In this document: piece by piece, positions 1 to 6,863 of the stretch
How the letters are laid out: every line of letters starts with the position of its first letter
Numbering within the stretch: the stretch's first letter is position 1
Assembly: GCA_017618795.1 (NCBI GenBank)
Contig: JAFZTO010000054.1
Span: 1-33,834, forward strand
DNA: 33,834 nt
Direction of reading: 5' to 3'
From: Clostridia bacterium
GTDB lineage: Bacteria; Bacillota; Clostridia; Oscillospirales; CAG-272
Made by a program: the position numbers and the translations under genes
The notes under the pieces: model-generated
Seen by the model: the letters and a program-made list of their open reading frames with translations, nothing else
Told to the model about the DNA's origin: nothing
The model's database searches: none

Positions 1-66
1 GTTTTCCTCGCCCTGAGACAGATCGGTGACAAACAGAAGCTCGTATTGTTCGTTTTTCATATCCAT
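1..66 (-). CDS. rpsF: Probable 30S ribosomal protein S6, N-terminal 22 codons (partial)
   Basis: Only the first 22 codons lie in the window; the gene runs off the left edge. The start is fixed by a perfect AAGGAGGT about 6-7 nt upstream of the ATG at 66. The visible protein begins MDMKNEQYELLFVTDLSQGE; a short polar start followed by YEhhFVhD is how clostridial S6 proteins begin (S6 binds 16S rRNA with S18). A consensus promoter and a long leader precede it, as often seen for ribosomal protein operons. With 22 residues the family call is tentative. Seeing ssb and rpsR downstream outside the window would confirm it. Confidence 0.5.
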   Translation of the reverse strand, partial: MDMKNEQYELLFVTDLSQGEEN

Positions 67-320
67 TTTTATACCTCCTTATGGACATATGTCCTCCCGT
101 AAACTTTCCTGGAAGAAAGCAGGCAGAGATCTATTTGACGGCTACGCTCAAACGTACGACATTTTGTGCAAACATTAAAAATGTGCCACACCCGTTTTGA
201 GTGGAAAGAACAAAAAATCAAGCATGTCAATCCAACCGAAAGGGGGAGCGGAGCGGTACGAAAGTTCTTGCCAAGCTTCTTACAAGAAGCGGGAGGAAAG
301 GAGAAATCGCTGTTTCTCTA
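67..320 (-). promoter_or_regulatory. Long 5' leader (about 250 nt) of the probable rpsF transcript
   Basis: This stretch holds no gene. It lies between the expected transcription start near 320 and the ATG at 66. On the minus strand it shows several local hairpins: GAGAAA/TTTCTC (near 318-301), GCTTCT-TGTA-AGAAGC (290-275), CTTTC-TTCCAG-GAAAG (119-104) and the palindrome GGACATATGTCC (93-82), just ahead of the ribosome binding site. S6:S18-binding autoregulatory leaders are known upstream of rpsF in many bacteria. A CCG trinucleotide occurs at about 142-140 in the loop of a TTTGA/TCAAA stem, but I cannot establish that it is the S6:S18 motif. Confidence 0.4.
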
Positions 321-326
321 TTGTAT

Positions 327-355
327 ATTATATCACATTTTTTTTCATTTGTCAA
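327..355 (-). promoter_or_regulatory. Consensus sigma-A promoter for the probable rpsF operon
   Basis: Reading the minus strand, TTGACA (355-350) and TATAAT (332-327) are separated by exactly 17 nt. The spacer carries an A-tract and ends in TGA, giving an extended -10 (TGn). Transcription should start near 320. Both hexamers match the consensus perfectly, which suits a highly expressed ribosomal protein gene. Confidence 0.85.
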
Positions 356-387
356 CCCGCTTCTTGAAAAAAGCCTGACGCGAGCCC

Positions 388-424
388 AAAAAACCGCTTT
401 GCCCGTCTCCGGGGGCCTTTGCGG
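388..424 (-). terminator. Intrinsic terminator of the glp-like operon
   Basis: On the minus strand, 40 nt after the stop of the DUF1667 gene, an outer CCGC/GCGG stem encloses an inner CCCG-GAGA-CGGG hairpin with a GNRA-type loop, followed directly by TTTTTT (393-388). It separates the glp-like operon from the rpsF promoter on the same strand, only about 30 nt further on. Confidence 0.65.
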
Positions 425-463
425 CAGCCGAGCAAAATGCTTTTTTCAAAAAACGGGAAAACC

Positions 464-808
464 TCACATATCTCTAGTGGCTATGACGTCCGCGCCGGTT
501 CCGGCGGCGTTTGCGACGATGACGTCGCCGGTTTTGACCGGGGATTTTACGGTCAGGCCGTCAAGCGTTCTTACGACATCGGACATCTTACCCTTCGGCA
601 CGGGCCGGGAGGTCTTTACAGGCAGACGACGGTGTATCCCCCCCTCGATGGCCACGGTGCTTGTTACCGTGCGGACGGGGTTGAGCAGTTCGTTTCTGCC
701 GTATTCGGCTCCGCGCGGGCAGGAATTGCCGGAGACTACGTATCCGTTCTCCTCGTCGACCTTCAGTCGGCAGCCCTTGGGGCATACTATGCATATGAGT
801 TCTGTCAT
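464..808 (-). CDS. DUF1667 cysteine-rich protein, partner of the glp-like dehydrogenase
   Basis: This 114-residue protein belongs to the DUF1667 family, whose members in Clostridia are encoded after GlpA/GlpB-like flavoproteins. Four cysteines near the N-terminus (Cys6, Cys9, Cys13 and Cys30, as CxxCxxxC then C) could hold an iron-sulfur cluster or zinc. The rest, ending in GDVIVANAAGTGADVIATR, resembles a small capping domain. The ATG overlaps the stop of the upstream gene as ATGA, and GAGGTG lies 6 nt upstream, so translation is probably coupled. By position it may act like E. coli GlpC, passing electrons from glycerol-3-phosphate oxidation, but its biochemistry is not established. No signal peptide or membrane helix is visible. 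Confidence 0.85.
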   Translation of the reverse strand: MTELICIVCPKGCRLKVDEENGYVVSGNSCPRGAEYGRNELLNPVRTVTSTVAIEGGIHRRLPVKTSRPVPKGKMSDVVRTLDGLTVKSPVKTGDVIVANAAGTGADVIATRDM

Positions 809-2055
809 GACAGCACCTCGGTTGCGACGGTTATCTCTCCGTCGGATTTTTTCAATACGGACATCGGCACAACGATGTGCTCCATCTCGCCGGGGGCCAT
901 GTGCCCGCGTCTGAAGGAGAGCAGCTTTTCGCCGTGCGACAGCACGTGTATCACGCTGTCGTTCATTATCCTGTTCACGCGGAAGAAGATCCCGGCGGAC
1001 TTTTCGGTCTCGGATATGCGGACGCGCTGCGGGACGGTGTAGGTTACGCCGTCGCCGTTCAGGAGAGTTACCGTTCTGCCGGTTTTTTCGCCGCTCAGCG
1101 CGTACTGAGCCGCGGCTTTGCCTGCCCTCGCGCTTTCGGCGGTCACGTAGTCGACGAGATCGTGGACGTGAACGACGTTTCCGCAGGCAAATATCCCTTC
1201 GGCGTCCGTTTCCATGTTCTCGTATACAACCGCGCCGTTTGTGCGCGGATCGAGCGTAATGCCGGCCTCTTTTGTCAGCTCGTTTTCGGGAATAAGTCCA
1301 ACGGACAGCAGTACGGTGTCGCAGTCGAATTCCGTTTCGGTCCCCGGGATCGGACGGCGGTTCCGGTCTACCCGGGCCACGGTCACCTTTTCGACGCGAT
1401 TTCTGCCCTGAATGTTAACTATCGTATGCGACAGGTAGAGGGGTATGTCGAAGTCGTTCAGGCACTGCGCGATGTTGCGGCTCAGTCCTCCCGAGTATGG
1501 CATGACCTCCACGCACGCAAGCACCTTCGCGCCCTCGAGCGTCATGCGGCGCGCCATGATGAGGCCGATGTCGCCGCTGCCGAGGATGATAACGCGTTTC
1601 CCTACCATATACCCCTCGATGTTAAGGTAACGCTGGGCAGTGCCGGCGGTGAAAACGCCCGCCGGGCGGTCTCCGGGGATGGCTATGGCGCCCCGGGTGC
1701 GCTCGCGGCAGCCCATTGCCAGCACGACGGCTTTGCCTTTATATGTGACAAGGCCGTCGGAGGTGTTGACGCAGGCTACTTCCCTGTTCTTCGAGACGCT
1801 CAGCACCATGGTGTCGAGTCTGACCTCGACTCCTGTTGAGGCGAGCATTTTTTCAAATCTTCCGGCGTACTCGGGGCCGGTCAGCTCCTCTTTGAAATAG
1901 TGAAGCCCGAATCCGTTGTGCACGCACTGGTTGAGAATGCCGCCGAGTTCCTTGTCCCGCTCGATGACGAGGACTTTTTTCGCGCCGTTTTCCCAGGCAG
2001 AGCAGGCCGCCGACAGCCCCGCCGGGCCGCCGCCGATAACTATAACGTCATACAT
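805..2055 (-). CDS. GlpB-like FAD/NAD(P)-dependent oxidoreductase
   Basis: A 416-residue pyridine-nucleotide-disulfide oxidoreductase-type flavoprotein. The FAD-binding Rossmann motif GGGPAG is at residues 8-13. A second nucleotide-binding motif, GSGDIGL, lies near 160. A GIFACGNVVHVHDLVDYV segment near 290-307 matches the conserved FAD-contact region of this fold. Between a GlpA-like dehydrogenase and a DUF1667 protein, it is the probable electron-transfer subunit of an anaerobic glycerol-3-phosphate dehydrogenase. The start is supported by GGAGG about 7 nt upstream and overlaps the preceding gene by 8 bp. No CxxC redox pair is seen, so it is not a thioredoxin reductase. Confidence 0.85.
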   Translation of the reverse strand: MYDVIVIGGGPAGLSAACSAWENGAKKVLVIERDKELGGILNQCVHNGFGLHYFKEELTGPEYAGRFEKMLASTGVEVRLDTMVLSVSKNREVACVNTSDGLVTYKGKAVVLAMGCRERTRGAIAIPGDRPAGVFTAGTAQRYLNIEGYMVGKRVIILGSGDIGLIMARRMTLEGAKVLACVEVMPYSGGLSRNIAQCLNDFDIPLYLSHTIVNIQGRNRVEKVTVARVDRNRRPIPGTETEFDCDTVLLSVGLIPENELTKEAGITLDPRTNGAVVYENMETDAEGIFACGNVVHVHDLVDYVTAESARAGKAAAQYALSGEKTGRTVTLLNGDGVTYTVPQRVRISETEKSAGIFFRVNRIMNDSVIHVLSHGEKLLSFRRGHMAPGEMEHIVVPMSVLKKSDGEITVATEVLS

Positions 2056-3481
2056 TGTCCGCCTCCTTTGTCTGCCCGTACAGGATGTAGCTGCCGGCTT
2101 TGTCCTTCAGCACCCCGAGGGGGTTCATCCCAGTTTCGCGGCAGATGATCTCCAACACTCTCGGGCCGCAGAAGCCGCCCTGACAGCGTCCCATACCGGC
2201 GTTCGCGCGGCGTTTCACGCCGTCCACGGTGCGGGCCGGGACCGGCGAGCGGAGAGCCTGCACTATTTCCGCCTCGGTCACTGTCTCGCAGCGGCATATC
2301 ACGCGGCCGTAGAGCGGGTTTTTGCGGATGAGCTCTCTCTTTTTTTCGTCCGTCTGGTCCTTAAAGACCACGTGTTCGCGGTCGGTGACCGGGTTTTCCT
2401 TTTTTTCAAGCTCCGCGCCGCAGTCGAGCAGAAGGCGTATCGCTTCGTCGGCTATCGCCGGAGCTGCCGAGAGACCGGGGGATTTTATTCCGCCGAGGTC
2501 GATGAAATTGGGTGCGGCGATCCCGATGATAAAATCGTCCCTGTCCGTATTCGCGCGTATGCCGGCGAAGGTGCGTATCGCGTTCCGGAAGTTTATTCCG
2601 GGTACGCTTTCAAGCGCCGTGGCTTTTACGTATTCGAGCCTGTCGCTTTCGGTATTCACGCGTTCCCTGCTCCCCGGCGAGGCGTCCGGCCCCACGATGA
2701 GGTTGCCGTGAACGGTCGGGGAGACGAGCACGCCCTTTCCGGCCTTTGTCGGGCACCGGAAAAGAGTGCGGGACGTTATTTTTCCCTCCGATTTGTCCAT
2801 CAGCCAGTACTGACCCTTGCTCGGAAGCGTACGGAACGAAGGCTCGGCGACCATGTTGTGAATGAGGTCTGAGTTCACTCCGGCGGCGTTGACCACATAT
2901 TTTGCCCTGATCTGCCTATCCCCGCAGGAAAGGAGCCACGTCCCATTTTCGCAGGATATGGAGCTTACCTCCGTTTCAAGCGAGAAAACGCATCCGTTGA
3001 GGGCGGCGACCTCCGCCATGGCGATGGCGTACTCCCACGGATTCACTATTCCGGACGAGGGCGCGTACAGGGCGCCCGTCACCGTGTCGCTTATGCCGGG
3101 TTCAAGCTCCCGCGCCTGTCTGCCGTCGAGAACGCGACGACCGGGGACGCCGTTTTTCACGCCCCTGTCGTAAAGCCTGTTTACGGTTTCTGTATCCTCC
3201 TCGCCGAATGCAAGAACCAGCGAGCCGGTGTTTTTATAGTGCACGCCGAGCCTTCTGCACAGTTCGGGTGTCTGCCTTGTCCCTTCCACGTTCAGGCGCG
3301 CCATGAGCGTCCCGGGTTCGGGATCGAAGCCCGCGTGAATTATGGCGCTGTTGGCGCGCGTGGCGCCGAGAGCCACGTCGTTCTCCTTCTCTATCACGCA
3401 GATTTTCAAATCGTACATCGAAAGTTTGTACGCGACGGCGCATCCGATTATGCCTCCGCCGATTATTGCCACGTCAAACAT
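2048..3481 (-). CDS. FAD-dependent glycerol-3-phosphate dehydrogenase (GlpA-like) with a BFD-type [2Fe-2S] domain
   Basis: A 477-residue flavoprotein. Residues 1-360 are a DAO-family oxidoreductase: GGGIIG at 8-13, and GATRANSAIIHAGFD at 39-53 is the typical FAD/substrate signature of anaerobic glycerol-3-phosphate or L-2-hydroxyacid dehydrogenases. Residues 390-450 form a BFD-like [2Fe-2S] domain with Cys396, Cys398, Cys433 and Cys438 (CRCET ... GRCQGGFC). It probably oxidises sn-glycerol 3-phosphate to dihydroxyacetone phosphate with the two following gene products. AGAGGA lies about 6 nt before the ATG. The upstream acyltransferase gene ends 27 bp away, so the four genes probably form one operon with a glycerol-phosphate/phospholipid theme. 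A different 2-hydroxyacid substrate cannot be excluded. Confidence 0.85.
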   Translation of the reverse strand: MFDVAIIGGGIIGCAVAYKLSMYDLKICVIEKENDVALGATRANSAIIHAGFDPEPGTLMARLNVEGTRQTPELCRRLGVHYKNTGSLVLAFGEEDTETVNRLYDRGVKNGVPGRRVLDGRQARELEPGISDTVTGALYAPSSGIVNPWEYAIAMAEVAALNGCVFSLETEVSSISCENGTWLLSCGDRQIRAKYVVNAAGVNSDLIHNMVAEPSFRTLPSKGQYWLMDKSEGKITSRTLFRCPTKAGKGVLVSPTVHGNLIVGPDASPGSRERVNTESDRLEYVKATALESVPGINFRNAIRTFAGIRANTDRDDFIIGIAAPNFIDLGGIKSPGLSAAPAIADEAIRLLLDCGAELEKKENPVTDREHVVFKDQTDEKKRELIRKNPLYGRVICRCETVTEAEIVQALRSPVPARTVDGVKRRANAGMGRCQGGFCGPRVLEIICRETGMNPLGVLKDKAGSYILYGQTKEADNV

Positions 3482-3508
3482 ATGTTTCCTCTGTAAAAAT
3501 CCTTTTCA

Positions 3509-4831
3509 TCAGTGTACCGCCTTCTTTTCCGGCAGGGCTAGACCCTCGTAAAGTCCGGATTCCCACGGAAAGTTTTTCCAGATGTTGTAGTGCAGGCGGT
3601 GCATTTCCTCCGTAATCAGCAGAAGCTTGCCGGTTACCGGCTGCTCCGGGTAAAATTCGTACCAGTCGCCGTTTACGTACAGGCCGAAAACATCAGTTGC
3701 CCTTTCGATAACGAGAGAATAGACGTTTTCGTAGCTTAGCTCGAAACTGAAATCCTCGCTGAATTTTACGCCGGTAAAATGTATTCCCCTGTGATCGAAG
3801 GTTATGAACCCCTGCCCGCACGGGACCGTCGTTTTGGTTTTGTCCTTAACGTATCTGTACGGCGGCTGAAAACCGAAGCCGACATTTACTCCGAAGGAAT
3901 AGTTCTCGTCTTCGCGGATCTCTCTGATTATCTCCCTGCGCTCGTTCCTGACCCATTCGGAAGGGGATACGGGGACAACGTCGTCCGGACCCAGCTTTTC
4001 AAATTCGTAATAAGTGTTGAGGCGCGCGCCGTTTCCGCATTTTTCGCAGCGTATCGTGTCGCCCTTCGCGGTCATGGTAAAGTCGGAGCCGCATTTCGGG
4101 CATCTGAAACAGATGTCGGACAGTCTTTCGCAGCTGTTCTCCATTTTCGTCCATCTTATGTGCTGCTCTCTGCCCCAGAGGTAATCGTCGTGGCGGAAGG
4201 TCTCGTTCAGCCTGTCCTCGATCTCCCGGTCGCTCATCTTCTTCAGATCCTCGGGAGAGAAAAGCAGCTTCATCGTGGCATAGGTAGCGCCGATGCGCTC
4301 GTCGAGGCAAACCTTGGTGTTGGTCAGGTACTGTCCGCGCATTTCCATGTAGTAAACGGGGATGCCGTAATGCTTCAGATAGTGTCCGGAGCCGGGCACC
4401 ACCGGCTGGTTGGTTCCGTAGATTGAACTCATTCCCTCGGGAGAGAAGGCTACGACGCCGCCCTGGTTTATTATCGATTGCATGGCCTTCATGCCCGGTA
4501 TGTCGACGGTGAATATCTTCTTCGGCAGGCACTGGTTGAGTCTGAAGACCGCGTGCAGGTGGCTGCGGAAGAACTCGGCGTAGCCAGCGACGATATTTAT
4601 TTTTCTCGGATACGCAGCCTCTATCAGGTACGAATGATCTAGCCTTGAAAGGTGGTTCCAGATGAGGAAACAGGGGCCTTTACATTCGTTTATGTCGTTT
4701 TCTATGCGGATGTGCGGCCTGTATTTGCGGAGAATGAATACCTTTGAGAGCAGGTAGTAAAGCCAGTACAGAAAGGCGTTAGGCTGGTGATATTTACGTT
4801 CTCTGAGCTTCTGCTGAAGTGTCTTTTTCAT
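3509..4831 (-). CDS. PlsC-like acyltransferase fused to a zinc-ribbon and C-terminal domain
   Basis: A 440-residue protein. Residues 35-190 carry a PlsC-type acyltransferase: the catalytic HX4D motif is NHLSRLD (His60, Asp65) and the substrate motif is FSPEG (129-133). Such enzymes acylate (lyso)phosphatidic-acid-type substrates at the membrane; residues 18-35 are hydrophobic and may anchor it. A Cys cluster follows, CFRCPKCG (241-248) then CEKCG (262-266), a zinc ribbon, and then a beta-rich C-terminal domain of about 165 residues that I do not recognise. The open frame extends 158 codons further upstream, but I chose the ATG at 4831: a perfect promoter sits inside that extension, and its residues look like translated intergenic DNA. 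The ribosome binding site is weak. Confidence 0.75.
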   Translation of the reverse strand: MKKTLQQKLRERKYHQPNAFLYWLYYLLSKVFILRKYRPHIRIENDINECKGPCFLIWNHLSRLDHSYLIEAAYPRKINIVAGYAEFFRSHLHAVFRLNQCLPKKIFTVDIPGMKAMQSIINQGGVVAFSPEGMSSIYGTNQPVVPGSGHYLKHYGIPVYYMEMRGQYLTNTKVCLDERIGATYATMKLLFSPEDLKKMSDREIEDRLNETFRHDDYLWGREQHIRWTKMENSCERLSDICFRCPKCGSDFTMTAKGDTIRCEKCGNGARLNTYYEFEKLGPDDVVPVSPSEWVRNERREIIREIREDENYSFGVNVGFGFQPPYRYVKDKTKTTVPCGQGFITFDHRGIHFTGVKFSEDFSFELSYENVYSLVIERATDVFGLYVNGDWYEFYPEQPVTGKLLLITEEMHRLHYNIWKNFPWESGLYEGLALPEKKAVH

Positions 4832-4922
4832 TGTTGCGTTGGTTTTCCTGAAATGTATATTTTTACTGCCGGGTTGCGTTCCGGCGCGTCCCGCAATGTT
4901 TTCATCATTGCCAAACCATATA

Positions 4923-4951
4923 ATTATACCATTTATTCCCCCGTTTGTCAA
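4923..4951 (-). promoter_or_regulatory. Consensus sigma-A promoter of the acyltransferase/glp-like operon
   Basis: On the minus strand TTGACA (4951-4946) is followed after 17 nt by TATAAT (4928-4923), with TGG just ahead of the -10 (extended -10). The start of transcription should be near 4916, leaving a leader of about 85 nt before the ATG at 4831. Its position inside the longer open frame is the main argument for the downstream start of the acyltransferase. Confidence 0.85.
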
Positions 4952-5154
4952 CCTTCTTTTCTGAAAGAAAGACGCGCCAACCCCCAAAGCCCGATTCCTC
5001 GTTTCGGGGAATCCCGTCGGCAAAGATTTTTGTATGCTGTCGTTCGTACTTTTTAAGAGATTACAGATTTTGAAATACACAACTCCTGTTTTAAAAAAGG
5101 CCGGAGTTTTAATTTTAAAGATTGTTCTTACAGACGGGCGGCGAGGTGAAGCGT

Positions 5155-5188
5155 ACAAAAGTTTTTGTCCGGCTTTTTTCAAAAAGCC
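5155..5188. repeat. Pair of AT-rich inverted repeats in the 4832-5351 intergenic region
   Basis: Two small hairpins lie side by side: ACAAAA-GT-TTTTGT (5155-5168) and GGCTTTTT-TC-AAAAAGCC (5171-5188). A near-copy of the second occurs near 439 (GCTTTTTTCAAAAAACGGG) and, inverted, near 360-375 (GCTTTTTTCAAGAAGC). This suggests a dispersed intergenic element. The rest of 4952-5288 contains no gene I can support: only AT-rich DNA, a GATTCC/GGAATC inverted repeat near 4991-5012 and an AACTCC/GGAGTT one near 5080-5108. Confidence 0.4.
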
Positions 5189-5288
5189 CGAGGCAACGCG
5201 GAGTTGCGCAAAAAGAATATCTCCGGTTGCTTGTAATGATACGCGATATGCCGTATAATTATTGTTGTGACGAAAAAAGGCGTAATGC

Positions 5289-5317
5289 TTGACATTTTCC
5301 GGCATATATGATATAAT
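5289..5317 (+). promoter_or_regulatory. Consensus sigma-A promoter of the beta-helix operon
   Basis: TTGACA (5289-5294) and TATAAT (5312-5317) are 17 nt apart, with TGA immediately before the -10. Transcription should start near 5324, giving a leader of under 30 nt. AAAGGGA precedes the ATG at 5352 by about 8 nt. Confidence 0.85.
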
Positions 5318-5351
5318 ATTTCCGATTTATTAATCAAAAGGGAAAACTTTT

Positions 5352-6854
5352 ATGAAAAAACATCTTTACAGGGGGATAGTTGTTATGCTGACAGCGCTTG
5401 TTCTGACCGCTGTCGGAGGCTCCGCCGTTTCTTCTCCGCAGACGGCAAGGGAGAGCGCGGCGGTTCTGTACGGGCTTGACGCAGCAAAGCTCGGCGCCGC
5501 CGGGGACGGGAAAACCGACAACACTCAGATACTGAAAACCATTATTTCCGAAAACTGCGCGGACGGGGGGATGGTGTATTTTCCCGACGGAGTTTACCGT
5601 ATAGACGGCAAGCTGCTCATACCGGAGGAAACCGAGCTGTGCTTTTCGCCCGGCGCCTCCCTGCTTCTCGGGGACGACGCTGTTCTGACCGTCAACGGGA
5701 CAGTGACGGCCGGGCACAGCACTGTTTTTTCCGGCGGGGGAAGGATAACGGGAATGGGAAAGATCCCTGTAGGCGATCCGTGCTGGTTCGGTGCGAAGGG
5801 CGACGGTAAGACAGACGACACGCAGGCCTTCCAGAAGACCATAGATCTTTTCAGAGAGATTCTCGTCCCGTACAGCGGGGAAGGCTACGTTATAAGCAAC
5901 CTTAAGATCAGCAGACAGTACACCTTCTTCCACGGCGAAAGCCCTGAGCGCAAGGCGAAGCTGGTAGCGACTTCCGGAACAGAAAACCTTATCACGATTT
6001 GCGCGAGCAATATAGACGTGCAGTACCTGTCTTTTGAAATGGGCGCGTCTCCGAAGGGGACCTGCCTCTTTTACGACGACAGCGGCGCGGTGGGCTTCGA
6101 GCTCTGCAACGCAAGGTACATAGACGCCTCCGACGCCTGGTGCGTGGTGCGCGACGCAGACCACCCGACGAATCTCATCGTAACGAGCAAATTCGAGAAT
6201 TTCAGATGTATAAACGGCAGGGGTACGGCGATAAGCGTCTCCGACATGTGGGGCTTCATTTTCATGTCTGACATGGTGCTTGACTATTCGGGAACCGCGG
6301 AAAGGCACGGGATAAAGGTCGGTTTCCCGGGCTTTAAAATGAAGGACAATGCCGGGGCGCTTATAACCAACGTAAAGGTGATCGGAGAACCGAAAGGGAA
6401 CGCCGAGGGGCACGGCTTTCAGTTCCATTCAAGCGCAGCCGTGTGGATGAGGGAGATATCTGCCGAGAACTGCTCCGGGTGCGGCATCGACATATCCGCA
6501 AGCTGGGCCTATCTGCTGAACAGCAGCATCAGAAACTGCAACGGAACGGGGGTATACGCGACGAGGTGCTTTACCCTTCAGATAGAGAACACAGACATTA
6601 TCTGTCCCGATAATCACTCCTCCGACCTGAACGGGATTTTCTTCGGGAACGGCTCACACAACCAGATATGCAACGTCAGGATAACCGGCGCGGGGGCAAA
6701 CGGGGTGTTTATACAGGGAGCGACCAACAATACCGTATGCGGCCTCAAAGCTGACTCGTGCGGCGGATACGGTTTGCTGGACTACGGAGCGCTCACGGCG
6801 GTTTCGGGTCTGTCGGGAGAGGGAAACGGGAAAGGCCTGCTCGGAAAAAGGTGA
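5352..6854 (+). CDS. Secreted right-handed beta-helix (pectate-lyase-3-like) protein
   Basis: A 500-residue protein with a Sec signal peptide (about residues 1-28, MKK...LVLTAVGGSAVSS). Two copies of the motif that opens pectate-lyase-3/polygalacturonase-type beta-helices are visible: LGAAGDGKTDNTQIL (47-61) and WFGAKGDGKTDDTQAF (145-160). The remainder consists of short repeats rich in N, C, G, I and V (for example NCSGCGIDIS, IRNCNGTGVYATRC) that fit coils of a parallel beta-helix. Such proteins cleave or bind acidic plant polysaccharide or act as tailspike-like depolymerases; catalytic residues cannot be assigned by eye. It is first in its operon and paralogous to the next gene. No C-terminal anchor is present. 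Confidence 0.75.
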   Translation: MKKHLYRGIVVMLTALVLTAVGGSAVSSPQTARESAAVLYGLDAAKLGAAGDGKTDNTQILKTIISENCADGGMVYFPDGVYRIDGKLLIPEETELCFSPGASLLLGDDAVLTVNGTVTAGHSTVFSGGGRITGMGKIPVGDPCWFGAKGDGKTDDTQAFQKTIDLFREILVPYSGEGYVISNLKISRQYTFFHGESPERKAKLVATSGTENLITICASNIDVQYLSFEMGASPKGTCLFYDDSGAVGFELCNARYIDASDAWCVVRDADHPTNLIVTSKFENFRCINGRGTAISVSDMWGFIFMSDMVLDYSGTAERHGIKVGFPGFKMKDNAGALITNVKVIGEPKGNAEGHGFQFHSSAAVWMREISAENCSGCGIDISASWAYLLNSSIRNCNGTGVYATRCFTLQIENTDIICPDNHSSDLNGIFFGNGSHNQICNVRITGAGANGVFIQGATNNTVCGLKADSCGGYGLLDYGALTAVSGLSGEGNGKGLLGKR

Positions 6855-6863
6855 CTGCGAACA

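Noticed and set aside
4832-5305. 158-codon upstream extension of the acyltransferase frame
   Set aside because: A perfect promoter (4951-4923) lies inside it, the residues show no domain, and the conserved PlsC protein begins after the ATG at 4831.
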